Origin: Citrifermentans bremense
GTDB taxonomy: Bacteria > Desulfobacterota > Desulfuromonadia > Geobacterales > Geobacteraceae
DNA: 64,000 nucleotides
NCBI RefSeq assembly: GCF_014218275.1
Contig: NZ_AP023213.1
Span: forward strand, 682,001 to 746,000
Reading direction: 5' to 3'
A program made the translations under genes and the position numbers. Positions 29,400 to 38,128 of this stretch are shown here, in pieces (the stretch's first letter is position 1; every line of letters begins with the position of its first letter). The notes under the pieces were generated by a model. The model saw only the letters and a list, made by a program, of their open reading frames with translations. It was not told where the DNA came from and did no database searches.

Positions 29400-29444
29400 A
29401 CAGGAATAGCCGGAGGGAAAATCAGAGCGGACAGGAATAGCCGG
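29400..29444. repeat. 14-bp direct repeat upstream of the cytochrome promoter
   Basis: ACAGGAATAGCCGG occurs at 29400-29413 and 29431-29444, 31 bp apart (about three helical turns) and about 60-105 bp upstream of the -35. Its GGAATAG core also occurs in the 11228-11535 array. Confidence 0.55.
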
Positions 29445-29619
29445 TTGCCGGGAACGTTCTTCAGCTTCTGACAAGCTGGATGACATAGGCGAAGAGGTTT
29501 CTTCCGGGTGCTAGTTCAGCGCTTGTTACGGGTGACGATGGGCAGTATATTCCGGACCGGAAAATACAATCCGCGCACTGTCCTGATAGCATCCGCAGCG
29601 GGAATTAACACCTCCCGAT

Positions 29620-30456
29620 TCAGATGGTGGGGTGTGCCAGCGTGCCGCGGATCGGGATGCGGAAGGCGCCGGGGGAACTCTGGTACTTGGTGAGGAGCAG
29701 GAAAACGAACTTCTGGCGCTCCAGGAAGGAGGGCTTGGGCATCATCTCCATGGTTAGGTTGAGCGGCGAAGCCCCAACGGGCTTGCCGAGTTGGGTGTCC
29801 CCCGAGATGCGCACGTAGATGCCGTCGCCGTTCAGGGTGAAGCTTTTGAGGGTAGCGCGCCCCTTGTCGATGCTGAGCGCGCCGCGCACCTCGCGGTAGG
29901 CCGCGTCGGGAAGCGGCATGGTACCCACCTTGACCCCCGCGACCTCGGCGCCTTTCACCTCCAGCTGCATCTCCCCGTGGCCCCCCCCTTTGCCGGGCGT
30001 GAGCTTCCCGGTGAGACGCATCTCTCCCTTGACGTTGGCCTCGGCCACATTCTTGAAGAAGGGGATCTCCTCCAGGCGCACGCCCCGGCAGTTGAGGTCC
30101 CAGCCTGGTTTTTTGCCGAGAGTGACTTCCCCCTTCACCTCTCCCGCGCCGATCCCCCCGCTGCAGGCGACTGCGACCTTGCCGGTCAAAAGCGGGAGCA
30201 GTTCAAGACGCACCTTGGCGTCGCGCAGCTGCAGCAGCGCCCCCTTCTCCGAGCCGAGCTCCAGGGTCCGGGCCGAGAACCCCACTGGAAGGCTCTTGCC
30301 GAAGCCGGTGCAGCGCAGGGTGTACCCGGCATTCGCGCAGATCCGGGTGAGGAGCCCCTCGACCGAGCGGCTCGGTACGAAGAGGATGGTCAGAAAGAGA
30401 AAGCATGCGATCGCCACAGGGATGCCGCAGGCGAGATAAAGGGTGCGTCTTTTCAT
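29620..30456 (-). CDS. gspN: Type II secretion protein GspN
   Basis: A 278-residue protein with one N-terminal membrane segment and a long periplasmic part rich in beta structure, the shape of GspN. It is the last gene of the gsp operon and overlaps gspM by four bases. GspN is dispensable in many type II systems. Confidence 0.8.
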   Translation of the reverse strand: MKRRTLYLACGIPVAIACFLFLTILFVPSRSVEGLLTRICANAGYTLRCTGFGKSLPVGFSARTLELGSEKGALLQLRDAKVRLELLPLLTGKVAVACSGGIGAGEVKGEVTLGKKPGWDLNCRGVRLEEIPFFKNVAEANVKGEMRLTGKLTPGKGGGHGEMQLEVKGAEVAGVKVGTMPLPDAAYREVRGALSIDKGRATLKSFTLNGDGIYVRISGDTQLGKPVGASPLNLTMEMMPKPSFLERQKFVFLLLTKYQSSPGAFRIPIRGTLAHPTI

Positions 30457-30998
30457 TTCGTCCCCGCCGGCGCAGGTTTGATGAGCGCGATGGTTAGCGC
30501 CAGGTCGAGCTTTGCCGGGTCGTCGAAGCGCTGCTTGATCAGGGCCTTCTTGACCGTCACCGGGCGCGCCCCCTTCTCCAGGCGGTGGATCAGGTTCACC
30601 GCCTCGTTGGCGCTAAGCCCCTCCATGCGAACTTCGGCGGCGTCCTCGACGTAGCCGGGGATCTCCTCCCCCTTCACCGGCTTGATCTGGCTGCTGCGCC
30701 CCTTGATGCCGATTTCCTCCACGATCTTGGCCGGGGAGTCATCGGGCTTGGTGGCGAGGAGCCGGTTGGCCAGGCGCTCGGCGCCGGCGCTGGCGCTCTG
30801 GTAACGTAGCTTCAACTGCATCATCTCGGCGATGTCGGCCTCGCGGGCCGCGCGCTTTCTCTCCAGCGCCTTGATCTTGCCGTTCATGGCGGAAACGGCG
30901 ACGATCACCGCCAGCACCACGGCGACGGCTATACCCAGGCGTTGCCTGCTGCGGGAATCCAGCCCCTGCAGAGCATTGATGATCTCTTCCCGGCTCAT
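30453..30998 (-). CDS. gspM: Type II secretion inner-membrane protein GspM
   Basis: A 181-residue protein with a short cytoplasmic N-terminus, one membrane segment (about residues 20-40), a coiled coil and a ferredoxin-like periplasmic domain, as in GspM. It partners GspL at the inner-membrane platform. Overlaps both neighbours by four bases. Confidence 0.82.
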   Translation of the reverse strand: MSREEIINALQGLDSRSRQRLGIAVAVVLAVIVAVSAMNGKIKALERKRAAREADIAEMMQLKLRYQSASAGAERLANRLLATKPDDSPAKIVEEIGIKGRSSQIKPVKGEEIPGYVEDAAEVRMEGLSANEAVNLIHRLEKGARPVTVKKALIKQRFDDPAKLDLALTIALIKPAPAGTK

Positions 30999-32281
30999 CG
31001 GGTCACCTCCTTCATGGTACCGCTCAGCGTGAAGGAGACGCTGCCGTCCGGGCGCGACTTGGTTTCGCTCACCTCGGCCTTATCCAGCAGGGCGGCCGCA
31101 CGGCTCTTGAAATCGTTGGCGGCCTGGAAGCTCTTGGCGTCCCCCTTGAGGCGCACCTCGGTCCCGGTAACTTCGGCCTCGTAGATACCCCCGACGTCAT
31201 CGTTCTTGGCCTGGGCAAGGTCCTTGAAAAGCTGCAGCACGTTGCTGGAGGTCTTGGCCCCTTCCAGCCTCTTGATCTCGGAGCGGATCTCGGACACCTC
31301 GTCGACCGCCTTCTTCCTGGTGGGGAAGACCTCCTTGTAGATCGCGGCGATGGAGCGGTCCAGGGAGGCCAGGTCCTTTTTCACCAGGTAGTAGCGCACC
31401 CCGCTCTCGGCGATGATGAGGAGCACCAGGGCCGCCGCGAGCATCATGGTCACACGCAGGCGCTGGTACAGCTTTTCGCTTCCAGCCGTGTAGGCAAGCG
31501 GGCCGCGGCGCAGGTTGATGGCGGAACCGTCCGCCGCCGCGGCGGCGACGGCATAGGCGCCGGCCAGGTCATGAGCCGCATGGCTGTTGTCGGCAAAAGC
31601 CTCGAAGAGCCCGGGGGCAGCTGAGAGTCCTCCCCCTCCTTGCGTGTCTGCCGCGTGGGTGATGATCTTTTCCACTTTGACGGTGCGGGCGAGTTCCACC
31701 GCAGCGACGGTCCTGGAGATCTCGGCATCGCCGGAGTTAGGCGGAAGGGCCCGGAAGAAGATGGCGCCGCCGTCCTTGTATGCTGAGAGGGCCTCGCCGT
31801 CGCTCACCGCCACCGTACCGTGGGCTGGCGCGAGCCGGTTCCAGTGGAAAAGCGATGCGGTCACCATCTCCGGCTCCAGCCCGGCATCCTTCAGGGTCTC
31901 GATCATCCCGGAGAGCTCGCCCGCGTGCCCCCAGATGGCGAGCACCTTTCCCTCGGGAAGCGGCAGCGCGTCGAAGACCAGGTCGTCGGTGTCCAGAGCG
32001 GTCTCGCCCTTCAACTCAAGGGGGAGGAGGTCTCGCACCTTGGAGCGGTCCGTAATCGGGAGCTCCAGTTCCCGCATGAAGAGCTGGGAGGGGGGAACGG
32101 CCAGGATCACCCGGTGCTCCCCTTCGGCGATCAGGCTCGTCTTCAGGATGCGGGAAAGCTCCCCTTCCTCGCCCTGCAGGGGGTGGCGCTCCGCGGAGAG
32201 GAAGTTCACCCCCCCCTTGCGGGGCTTGAAGGAGGCGAGGACCAGCTCGGTCCTTTTAAGCTGCACGATCAGCATATCCAT
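30995..32281 (-). CDS. gspL: Type II secretion protein GspL
   Basis: A 428-residue protein with a large actin-like cytoplasmic domain (about residues 1-290), one membrane segment (VTMMLAAALVLLIIAESG) and a small periplasmic domain. It recruits the GspE ATPase to the membrane. The ATG at 32281 overlaps the gspK stop and has GGAGAGAG upstream; an ATG-like start 15 bases earlier is less likely. Confidence 0.85.
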   Translation of the reverse strand: MDMLIVQLKRTELVLASFKPRKGGVNFLSAERHPLQGEEGELSRILKTSLIAEGEHRVILAVPPSQLFMRELELPITDRSKVRDLLPLELKGETALDTDDLVFDALPLPEGKVLAIWGHAGELSGMIETLKDAGLEPEMVTASLFHWNRLAPAHGTVAVSDGEALSAYKDGGAIFFRALPPNSGDAEISRTVAAVELARTVKVEKIITHAADTQGGGGLSAAPGLFEAFADNSHAAHDLAGAYAVAAAAADGSAINLRRGPLAYTAGSEKLYQRLRVTMMLAAALVLLIIAESGVRYYLVKKDLASLDRSIAAIYKEVFPTRKKAVDEVSEIRSEIKRLEGAKTSSNVLQLFKDLAQAKNDDVGGIYEAEVTGTEVRLKGDAKSFQAANDFKSRAAALLDKAEVSETKSRPDGSVSFTLSGTMKEVTR

Positions 32282-33219
32282 CAATACTCTCTCCAATAAA
32301 GAACTTCTGGCGTCGTCCCGCCGGTGCGGACGACGGCCTCGGCCACGGCTACGCTTTCTCCAACTTTTCCCTCGGAGCGGATCCGGTACACGTTCCCCAT
32401 GTAGCAGACCTTCAGGGAGATGAACGCGGCTATCGAATCTACGCCGGGGATCTTGTTGAGATCCCCATCCTTGATGGGATGGGTTTTGCGGTAGTCGATT
32501 ATCCTGTCCACGAGGTCATCGGTCATCTTGTCATCAATGGCTGCGAGCAAATCCCGATTCGCTGTATTGACGTTGATCTTCGTTCCTGCCTCATGCTCCC
32601 CGTTGGTGCTGGCGCCGTAGGTGGTCACCAAAGCTCTGAGCTTCATCAACACTTCCGGCGTATACCCCTTTACTAACGCCAATTCATCCACCGTCTCCAA
32701 AGGCCTGTTCTTCGCGGCGTAAGGGAGCTTGAGGTTACCGTAGTAGCTGCTTTCGGCACCGCCGGGAAGTGGAGTGTCGTTCTCGTCCACCCAGTCCATA
32801 AGGGATTCGCCGAGGTCGGTAGGGAGCTTCAACCTGGTCAGCAGGCGCACCAGCATCAGCGTCTGCTCGTTCGAGGTGCCGTTGGTTGTGGTAGCTGAAT
32901 TCAGGTTCAGCTTCCCGCTCTCCTCCTCGATGGTGATGGTCACCGTACCGTTGTCGGTCTCGAAGGACTGCGGTTTTGCCCAGGGCTCAAGAAGGGAGCT
33001 GTACGCTGCGCCGAGCCTCATGGCGCTGGAGACCTGCAGCAGCTTGATCCCGCCCGCCACCCCCGATTCCGCCAGTATCCCCGCCTGCTGCGAGGCGACG
33101 AAGTTGTGGCTGTGTGAGGTGTCGACGTAGACTTCGTTCACGAACTCCACCAGGAGCGCCACGAGCAGGGTAGTGACGATCAGGGTTATCACCAGGGCGA
33201 ACCCTTTTTCCCCCCTCAT
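32281..33219 (-). CDS. gspK: Type II secretion minor pseudopilin GspK
   Basis: The 312-residue tip pseudopilin has a type IV prepilin-like start (MRGEKGFALVITLIVTTLLVAL) and a large globular domain. It is much larger than the other pseudopilins. The start at 33219 overlaps the gspJ stop as ATGA; a longer frame to 33354 lacks a prepilin leader. Confidence 0.88.
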   Translation of the reverse strand: MRGEKGFALVITLIVTTLLVALLVEFVNEVYVDTSHSHNFVASQQAGILAESGVAGGIKLLQVSSAMRLGAAYSSLLEPWAKPQSFETDNGTVTITIEEESGKLNLNSATTTNGTSNEQTLMLVRLLTRLKLPTDLGESLMDWVDENDTPLPGGAESSYYGNLKLPYAAKNRPLETVDELALVKGYTPEVLMKLRALVTTYGASTNGEHEAGTKINVNTANRDLLAAIDDKMTDDLVDRIIDYRKTHPIKDGDLNKIPGVDSIAAFISLKVCYMGNVYRIRSEGKVGESVAVAEAVVRTGGTTPEVLYWREY

Positions 33220-33821
33220 CGCGTGAGCCTCTGCGAGGCGATGGTGCTGAGCTCCTCGCCTCCCTTGAGCGTGATGGTGGCCCTCACCTGTTTGGGAAGG
33301 AAGCCATTCAGCGCGGTGTCCCAGCTCTTCACCCACTTGTTGCCGTCCCAGCACTCGACCAGGAACCCCTCGATCTCGTCCACCACGGGGTAGGGGGCGG
33401 ACTTCACCTTTACGTCCAGATAGGGGTCACGCGCCTCGCGCTGCAGCGAAAGCGCCTGATCTTCACCCTTTTCCAGAACCGAGTAGCGCAGCACCACGAT
33501 GCCCGAAGCGGGGGCAGGATCGACGCGGGGAGGGGCGATGGCGGTGAACTGCAAAAGCGAAGCGGGCTTTCCGAAGCTGTCCCGGTCCTCGACCACGAAA
33601 TGCAGCCTCTCGTTGTTTTTGTTGAAGAAGCAGGAGGAGAGCTCGTCGTGCAGCTTCCCGAGCGTGGTGGAGAGTTCCCGGCGCTGCTCGATCCGCTGTC
33701 CCCCCTTCTCCCGCGCGGCAACGACCGAAAAGTAGGTGCCGTAGAGGGCGCCGGCGAGGATAACCAGGAGCGCCAGCGCGATCAGGAGCTCTATGAGGGT
33801 GAAACCCCTGTTATTGCGCAT
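33216..33821 (-). CDS. gspJ: Type II secretion minor pseudopilin GspJ
   Basis: A 201-residue pseudopilin with cleavage motif G-FTLIELL and a hydrophobic N-terminal helix. It forms the tip complex with GspI and GspK. The chosen ATG at 33821 lies inside the last codons of gspI, so the two overlap by 11 bases. Confidence 0.88.
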   Translation of the reverse strand: MRNNRGFTLIELLIALALLVILAGALYGTYFSVVAAREKGGQRIEQRRELSTTLGKLHDELSSCFFNKNNERLHFVVEDRDSFGKPASLLQFTAIAPPRVDPAPASGIVVLRYSVLEKGEDQALSLQREARDPYLDVKVKSAPYPVVDEIEGFLVECWDGNKWVKSWDTALNGFLPKQVRATITLKGGEELSTIASQRLTR

Positions 33822-34155
33822 TTTGCGGTGCGTATTGCACAAGCGTAAGCCTCTTGGCGTCGTCGTCCCAGGTCACCGTGAGGCGGATCTGGTTCAGTCC
33901 CGGGAGCTCGGTCTTGGTGATCTCGCGCACCCACTTGTGCCCCGGGTGGTTCGGCGCGAAGTCCCCCTTGTCTTCGGCGACCTTGGCGAACTCGGGATCC
34001 TCGAGCTTTGCGCGCCCCAAAAGGACGGCGGTCGTTTCTTCGGCGTCGTTACCCACCTGGGACAGGTGGTGGTTCAGCGAGGAGATCACGGTGAGGAGCA
34101 CCCCGGCCGTGATGGCGAGCGCGATCATCACCTCCAGGAGAGTAAATCCTCTCAT
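33811..34155 (-). CDS. gspI: Type II secretion minor pseudopilin GspI
   Basis: A 114-residue pseudopilin with a very short leader (MRG-FTLLEVMIAL). It nucleates the pseudopilus tip. Four-base overlap with gspH. Confidence 0.88.
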   Translation of the reverse strand: MRGFTLLEVMIALAITAGVLLTVISSLNHHLSQVGNDAEETTAVLLGRAKLEDPEFAKVAEDKGDFAPNHPGHKWVREITKTELPGLNQIRLTVTWDDDAKRLTLVQYAPQNAQ

Positions 34156-34718
34156 GCGCCAACCTCCTGGTACCCTTCGAGCACCTTCACCTTACCGCCG
34201 GAAGGGTAGGCGATGACGGTGTACTGCTTCTCCCCACCCTTCAGGTGAATGGTCATGCCGTCGGCGATTCCGCCGGGGCCGAAGGTGACAGTCGCTTCGC
34301 CCTCTGTCAGAAGGCCCAGCGACGGGACGTTCACGTCCTCGATGTCGATCCCCTCTTCGACCAACCGCCGGTTCATGAACTGGTCATCCGGCTGCAACTC
34401 CTCCCCGGAGGGGGAAACCCGGGTGATGCGGGTGCTGTTGTCGTTGAGGTCCAAGTGCAGGCGGTAGACCTTCTTGGTGATGATGGCCTGGTCGTTCAGG
34501 AACCTGATCCCGCTGCCGAGGTTGCGCGCCGAGTTTTTCAGCTTGGTTGCCTCGGTGTCGGGCAGGCGCGGAAAGACGAGTCCCGCTGCGAGAGAGATGA
34601 TGAAGATCACCACCATGAGCTCCAGGAGCGTGAACCCGGCACTGCAGCGGCTTAGAATTTTACCCGTACCCTTACCCGCCAAAGTTTCGCTGCCCCCGTT
34701 AACCTTCCTCTCCCGCAA
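34152..34718 (-). CDS. gspH: Type II secretion minor pseudopilin GspH
   Basis: A 188-residue pseudopilin with the motif G-FTLLELMVVIFI after an unusually long leader. The start is TTG at 34718 with GGAG upstream, or TTG at 34682, which would give a more usual 16-residue leader. The globular domain is GspH-like. It begins ten bases after gspG. Confidence 0.82.
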   Translation of the reverse strand: MRERKVNGGSETLAGKGTGKILSRCSAGFTLLELMVVIFIISLAAGLVFPRLPDTEATKLKNSARNLGSGIRFLNDQAIITKKVYRLHLDLNDNSTRITRVSPSGEELQPDDQFMNRRLVEEGIDIEDVNVPSLGLLTEGEATVTFGPGGIADGMTIHLKGGEKQYTVIAYPSGGKVKVLEGYQEVGA

Positions 34719-34727
34719 CCCTGCTCC

Positions 34728-35171
34728 CTACTTCATGTTCCAGCTCTGGATGTCGGCGTTGTTCCCTTCGCCGCCGCGCGCGCCGTCGGCGCCGAAGGAG
34801 GAGAGGTCGTAGTCGCCGTGCTCGCCGGGGGAGAGATAGACGTAGTCGCTGCCCCAGGGATCCTTGGGAACATTCTTGTTCTCCAGGTACCCTTCCGCTT
34901 TGTAGTTGTTGGGGATCTTCCCGGTGGTGGGCTTCGCCACCAGCGCCTGCAGCCCCTGTTCCGTGCTGGGGTAGCTGCCGCTGTCGAGCTTGTACAGCTT
35001 GAGCGCCGTCTCGATGTTGCGGATTTGCACCTTGGCGTCGGCGATCTTCGCGTCGTCGCTGCGGCCGATGATCTTCGGTCCGACCATGACGGCAAGGATG
35101 CTCAGGATAACGATGACCACCATCAGTTCGATGAGGGTGAAGCCGCGGCTGTCTTTAAGAGTTTTGAACAT
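34728..35171 (-). CDS. gspG: Type II secretion major pseudopilin GspG
   Basis: The 147-residue main pseudopilus subunit has cleavage motif [11 protein letters not shown] and the GspG C-terminal pattern ([26 protein letters not shown]). AGGAGG precedes the ATG. It is the first of five pseudopilin genes; 147 bp separate it from gspF, and no promoter was clearly seen in that gap. Confidence 0.95.
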   Translation of the reverse strand: MFKTLKDSRGFTLIELMVVIVILSILAVMVGPKIIGRSDDAKIADAKVQIRNIETALKLYKLDSGSYPSTEQGLQALVAKPTTGKIPNNYKAEGYLENKNVPKDPWGSDYVYLSPGEHGDYDLSSFGADGARGGEGNNADIQSWNMK

Positions 35172-35318
35172 TGCTAAACCTCCTGTATTCGCAAATGACA
35201 TTATTGATCAGCAGTTGCACTCTCCCCACTTTGAGAAAAGGGGAGGGGATTCATGTCGGATGAAAGAGGGAATACTTGCCTCGTATGCAAGTTCCGACAG
35301 AAAGCCTGTGCCTTGCCG

Positions 35319-36521
35319 TTATTTCACCAGCTCGTTCAACTGCATGATGGGGAGGAGCACCGCTATGACCATGAAGCCGATGGTGAGACCCATTCCCAGG
35401 ATAAGGAGCGGCTCCAGCATCGCCATGGACCTCGTGACCGTGGCGTTGAACTCCTTCTGGAAGGCGTCGCCTGCCTTGATCAGCATCCCGTCCAGCTCGC
35501 CGCTCTTCTCGCCCACGGCCGTCATGTGGGTCAAAAGCGGCGGAAAGAGCGGGCTCGCCTTGAGCGACGCGGAGAGGCTTCCCCCTTGCATCAGGCTCTC
35601 CCTGGCCTCGACCAGAAACGCCTTGTACTCCCGGTTCACCACCGCCTCGCCGGTTATGTCCATCGCCTTGATGATCGGGACGCCGCTTTGCAGCAACAGC
35701 CCAAGCACCTTGGCAAATCGCGACAAGACCAGGCGCTGCCAAAGCTGCCCAGCCACGGGGAGCTTCAAAAGCAGGCGGTCGCGCTTTCTAACCAGCTCCT
35801 CGTTCTTGACCAGCCGCTTGTACCCCGCGTAGAGCGCGATCCCTGCGGCCAAAAGGACCCACCACCCCTTCCTTACCACGGCGCTCGCCTTGATGAGGAT
35901 GATGGTAACCATGGGAAGGGTAGCCTTGTTGGTCTCGAAGACGGCGGCGATCTTGGGGACCACGAAGCCCAAAAGCACCAGCATGACCCCGGTTCCCACG
36001 ACCACCATGATGGCGGGGTAGATGAGCGCGGTGATGACCCGGCTTCTCACCTCGGCCTGGTCCTCCTGGAACTCGGCCAGCCGCTCCAGCACCACTTCCA
36101 GGGCGCCGCTCGCCTCGCCGGCCGCAACCATCCCGATGTAGCTCTCGGAGAAGACTGAGGGTTCGGCGGCCATCGCCTGTGCCAGCCCCTGTCCCTCGGC
36201 GAGGCGGTCCCGCACCCGGCCGAGTACCTTCTTCAATTCGCCCGGCGCTTCCTGTTCCCAAAGGGTCGCCACCGCCTCGTAGACCGGGACGGAGCTCCCG
36301 AGGAGCGTGGCGAGCCTGCGGGTCGCAAGCGAAAGGTCGGGGACGCTCACGCCGGCGCTGAAGAGTTTTCGCTTGCCCCCTTCGACGGCGGGAGCGATCT
36401 CCTTGGCGTAGAGCCCCTTCTGTTTCAACTGCAGCCGCGCTTCGGTTTCGCTGGCAGCATCCACGGTGCCGGAGACCTCGGCCCCCTTCTGGTTGAACGC
36501 GCTATAGCGAAAGGTCGGCAT
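35319..36521 (-). CDS. gspF: Type II secretion inner-membrane platform protein GspF
   Basis: A 400-residue protein with two GspF domains and three membrane segments (VITALIYPAIMVVVGTG and two others). It anchors the assembly platform over the GspE ATPase. Starts inside the end of gspE (20-base overlap). Confidence 0.93.
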   Translation of the reverse strand: MPTFRYSAFNQKGAEVSGTVDAASETEARLQLKQKGLYAKEIAPAVEGGKRKLFSAGVSVPDLSLATRRLATLLGSSVPVYEAVATLWEQEAPGELKKVLGRVRDRLAEGQGLAQAMAAEPSVFSESYIGMVAAGEASGALEVVLERLAEFQEDQAEVRSRVITALIYPAIMVVVGTGVMLVLLGFVVPKIAAVFETNKATLPMVTIILIKASAVVRKGWWVLLAAGIALYAGYKRLVKNEELVRKRDRLLLKLPVAGQLWQRLVLSRFAKVLGLLLQSGVPIIKAMDITGEAVVNREYKAFLVEARESLMQGGSLSASLKASPLFPPLLTHMTAVGEKSGELDGMLIKAGDAFQKEFNATVTRSMAMLEPLLILGMGLTIGFMVIAVLLPIMQLNELVK

Positions 36522-38064
36522 AATCGTCCTGGGTCACCCTCAGGACCTCCTCGATGGTGGTGATCCCCTCGGCCGCCTTGGCAAGCCCGTCCTCGCGCAG
36601 GGTGCGCATCCCCTTGGAGACCGCGTACTCCTTGATGGCGCCGGAGGAGGCCTGACGGATGATCATGGAGCAGAGCTCGGCGTCGATGGGAAGCAGCTCG
36701 TAGATGCCGACCCGCCCGATAGTCCCCAGATTGAAGCACTTCTCGCAGCCGCGGCCGCGGTACAAAAGCGGCGGGAGCTGGACCCCGGGGTAGCTTCTGT
36801 CCGGGACGTAGGACTCCTTGCAGTGCGGGCAGATGACGCGGACGAGCCTTTGGGCGAGCACGGCCGACAGCGAAGAGGCGACCATGAACGGCTCGATCCC
36901 CATGTCGATCAGGCGGGTCACCGCGGTGGCGGCGTCGTTTGTGTGCAGCGTCGAGAGGACCAGGTGGCCGGTGAGGGACGCCTGCATGGCGATTTCGGCG
37001 GTCTCTGCGTCGCGGATCTCCCCGATCATCACGATGTCCGGGTCCTGCCTCAGTATGGAACGGAGCCCCGCCGCGAAGGTGAGGTCGATCTTCGGGTTCA
37101 CCTGGATCTGCCCCACACCCTTCAACTGGTACTCGATCGGGTCCTCGACAGTGATGATGTTCTTCTCCGGCGAGTTGATCTGGGAGAGCGCCGCGTAGAG
37201 CGTGGTGGTCTTGCCGCTGCCGGTAGGCCCGGTGACCAGGATGATGCCGCTGGTCCTCGACAGGAGCCGGTCCATCAGCTTGTCGTTGCCTTCGGAAAGG
37301 CCGATCTCCTTCAAGGAGAGCACGCCGCGCTGCTTGTCCAAAAGCCTCAATACCACCCGTTCCCCGAAGAAGGTTGGGATGAGCGAGACGCGGATGTCGA
37401 CGTCGCGCCCGGCCACCTTGACCCTGATGCGCCCGTCCTGCGGCAGCCTCTTTTCGGCGATGTTGAGCCCGGACATGATCTTCACGCGGGAGGTGAGCGC
37501 CTCCTGGATCACCTTCGGGGGGGAGAGCATCTTGTAGAGCAGGCCGTCGATCCGGAAGCGGACCTCGAGCTCGCGCTCGAAAGGCTCGATGTGGATATCG
37601 CTTGCGCGCTCCTTCACCGCCTGGAACAGGATCGAGTTCAAAAGCCTGATCACCGGCGCCTCGTCGGTCAACTCCATCAGGTCGCGCGGCTCGTTGAAGC
37701 TGGTGGCGAGGGTCGAGAGCTCCTCACCTTCGAGTTCCTCGACCACCTCCTGGGCGGAGCCGGAGAGCCGTGAGTAGAGGCGGTTCACCGCGTCGAGGAG
37801 GGCCGGGCGCGGGACCGCGACCACGGAGACCGGCTGCGAGAAAAGCCCCGCCATCTCGTCCAGTGCCAGCAGGTTCGTCGGGTCGGCGCTGGCGGCGACG
37901 ATGGCGCCGTTCTCCTCGTGCAAGGGCAGCAGCAGGTTGTTGCGGGCGAAGTTGAGCGGGACCCGGTTCACCAGGGCCCCGTCCACCTTGGAGTCGTCGA
38001 TCTCGGCCTGGTAGGGGAGGCCGAGCCGTGTCGCTATCTCTTCTATGTCTAAGCTTTCTGCCAT
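36502..38064 (-). CDS. gspE: Type II secretion ATPase GspE
   Basis: The 520-residue cytoplasmic ATPase drives pseudopilus assembly. Walker A is GPTGSGKTTTLYAAL, and a tetracysteine zinc motif (CPHC...CEKC, about residues 410-445) is the GspE hallmark; a Walker B DPDIVMIGEIRD and a GHLVLSTLHTNDA box follow in order. The N-terminal GspE domain begins with a FARNNLLLP segment. Confidence 0.95.
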   Translation of the reverse strand: MAESLDIEEIATRLGLPYQAEIDDSKVDGALVNRVPLNFARNNLLLPLHEENGAIVAASADPTNLLALDEMAGLFSQPVSVVAVPRPALLDAVNRLYSRLSGSAQEVVEELEGEELSTLATSFNEPRDLMELTDEAPVIRLLNSILFQAVKERASDIHIEPFERELEVRFRIDGLLYKMLSPPKVIQEALTSRVKIMSGLNIAEKRLPQDGRIRVKVAGRDVDIRVSLIPTFFGERVVLRLLDKQRGVLSLKEIGLSEGNDKLMDRLLSRTSGIILVTGPTGSGKTTTLYAALSQINSPEKNIITVEDPIEYQLKGVGQIQVNPKIDLTFAAGLRSILRQDPDIVMIGEIRDAETAEIAMQASLTGHLVLSTLHTNDAATAVTRLIDMGIEPFMVASSLSAVLAQRLVRVICPHCKESYVPDRSYPGVQLPPLLYRGRGCEKCFNLGTIGRVGIYELLPIDAELCSMIIRQASSGAIKEYAVSKGMRTLREDGLAKAAEGITTIEEVLRVTQDDYADLSL

Positions 38065-38128
38065 GTCGGGCCTGTTCGCTTGAAGGTAGATGCTGCGTTG
38101 CGGCGAGAGGGTCAGCTCCGCGCCGGTA

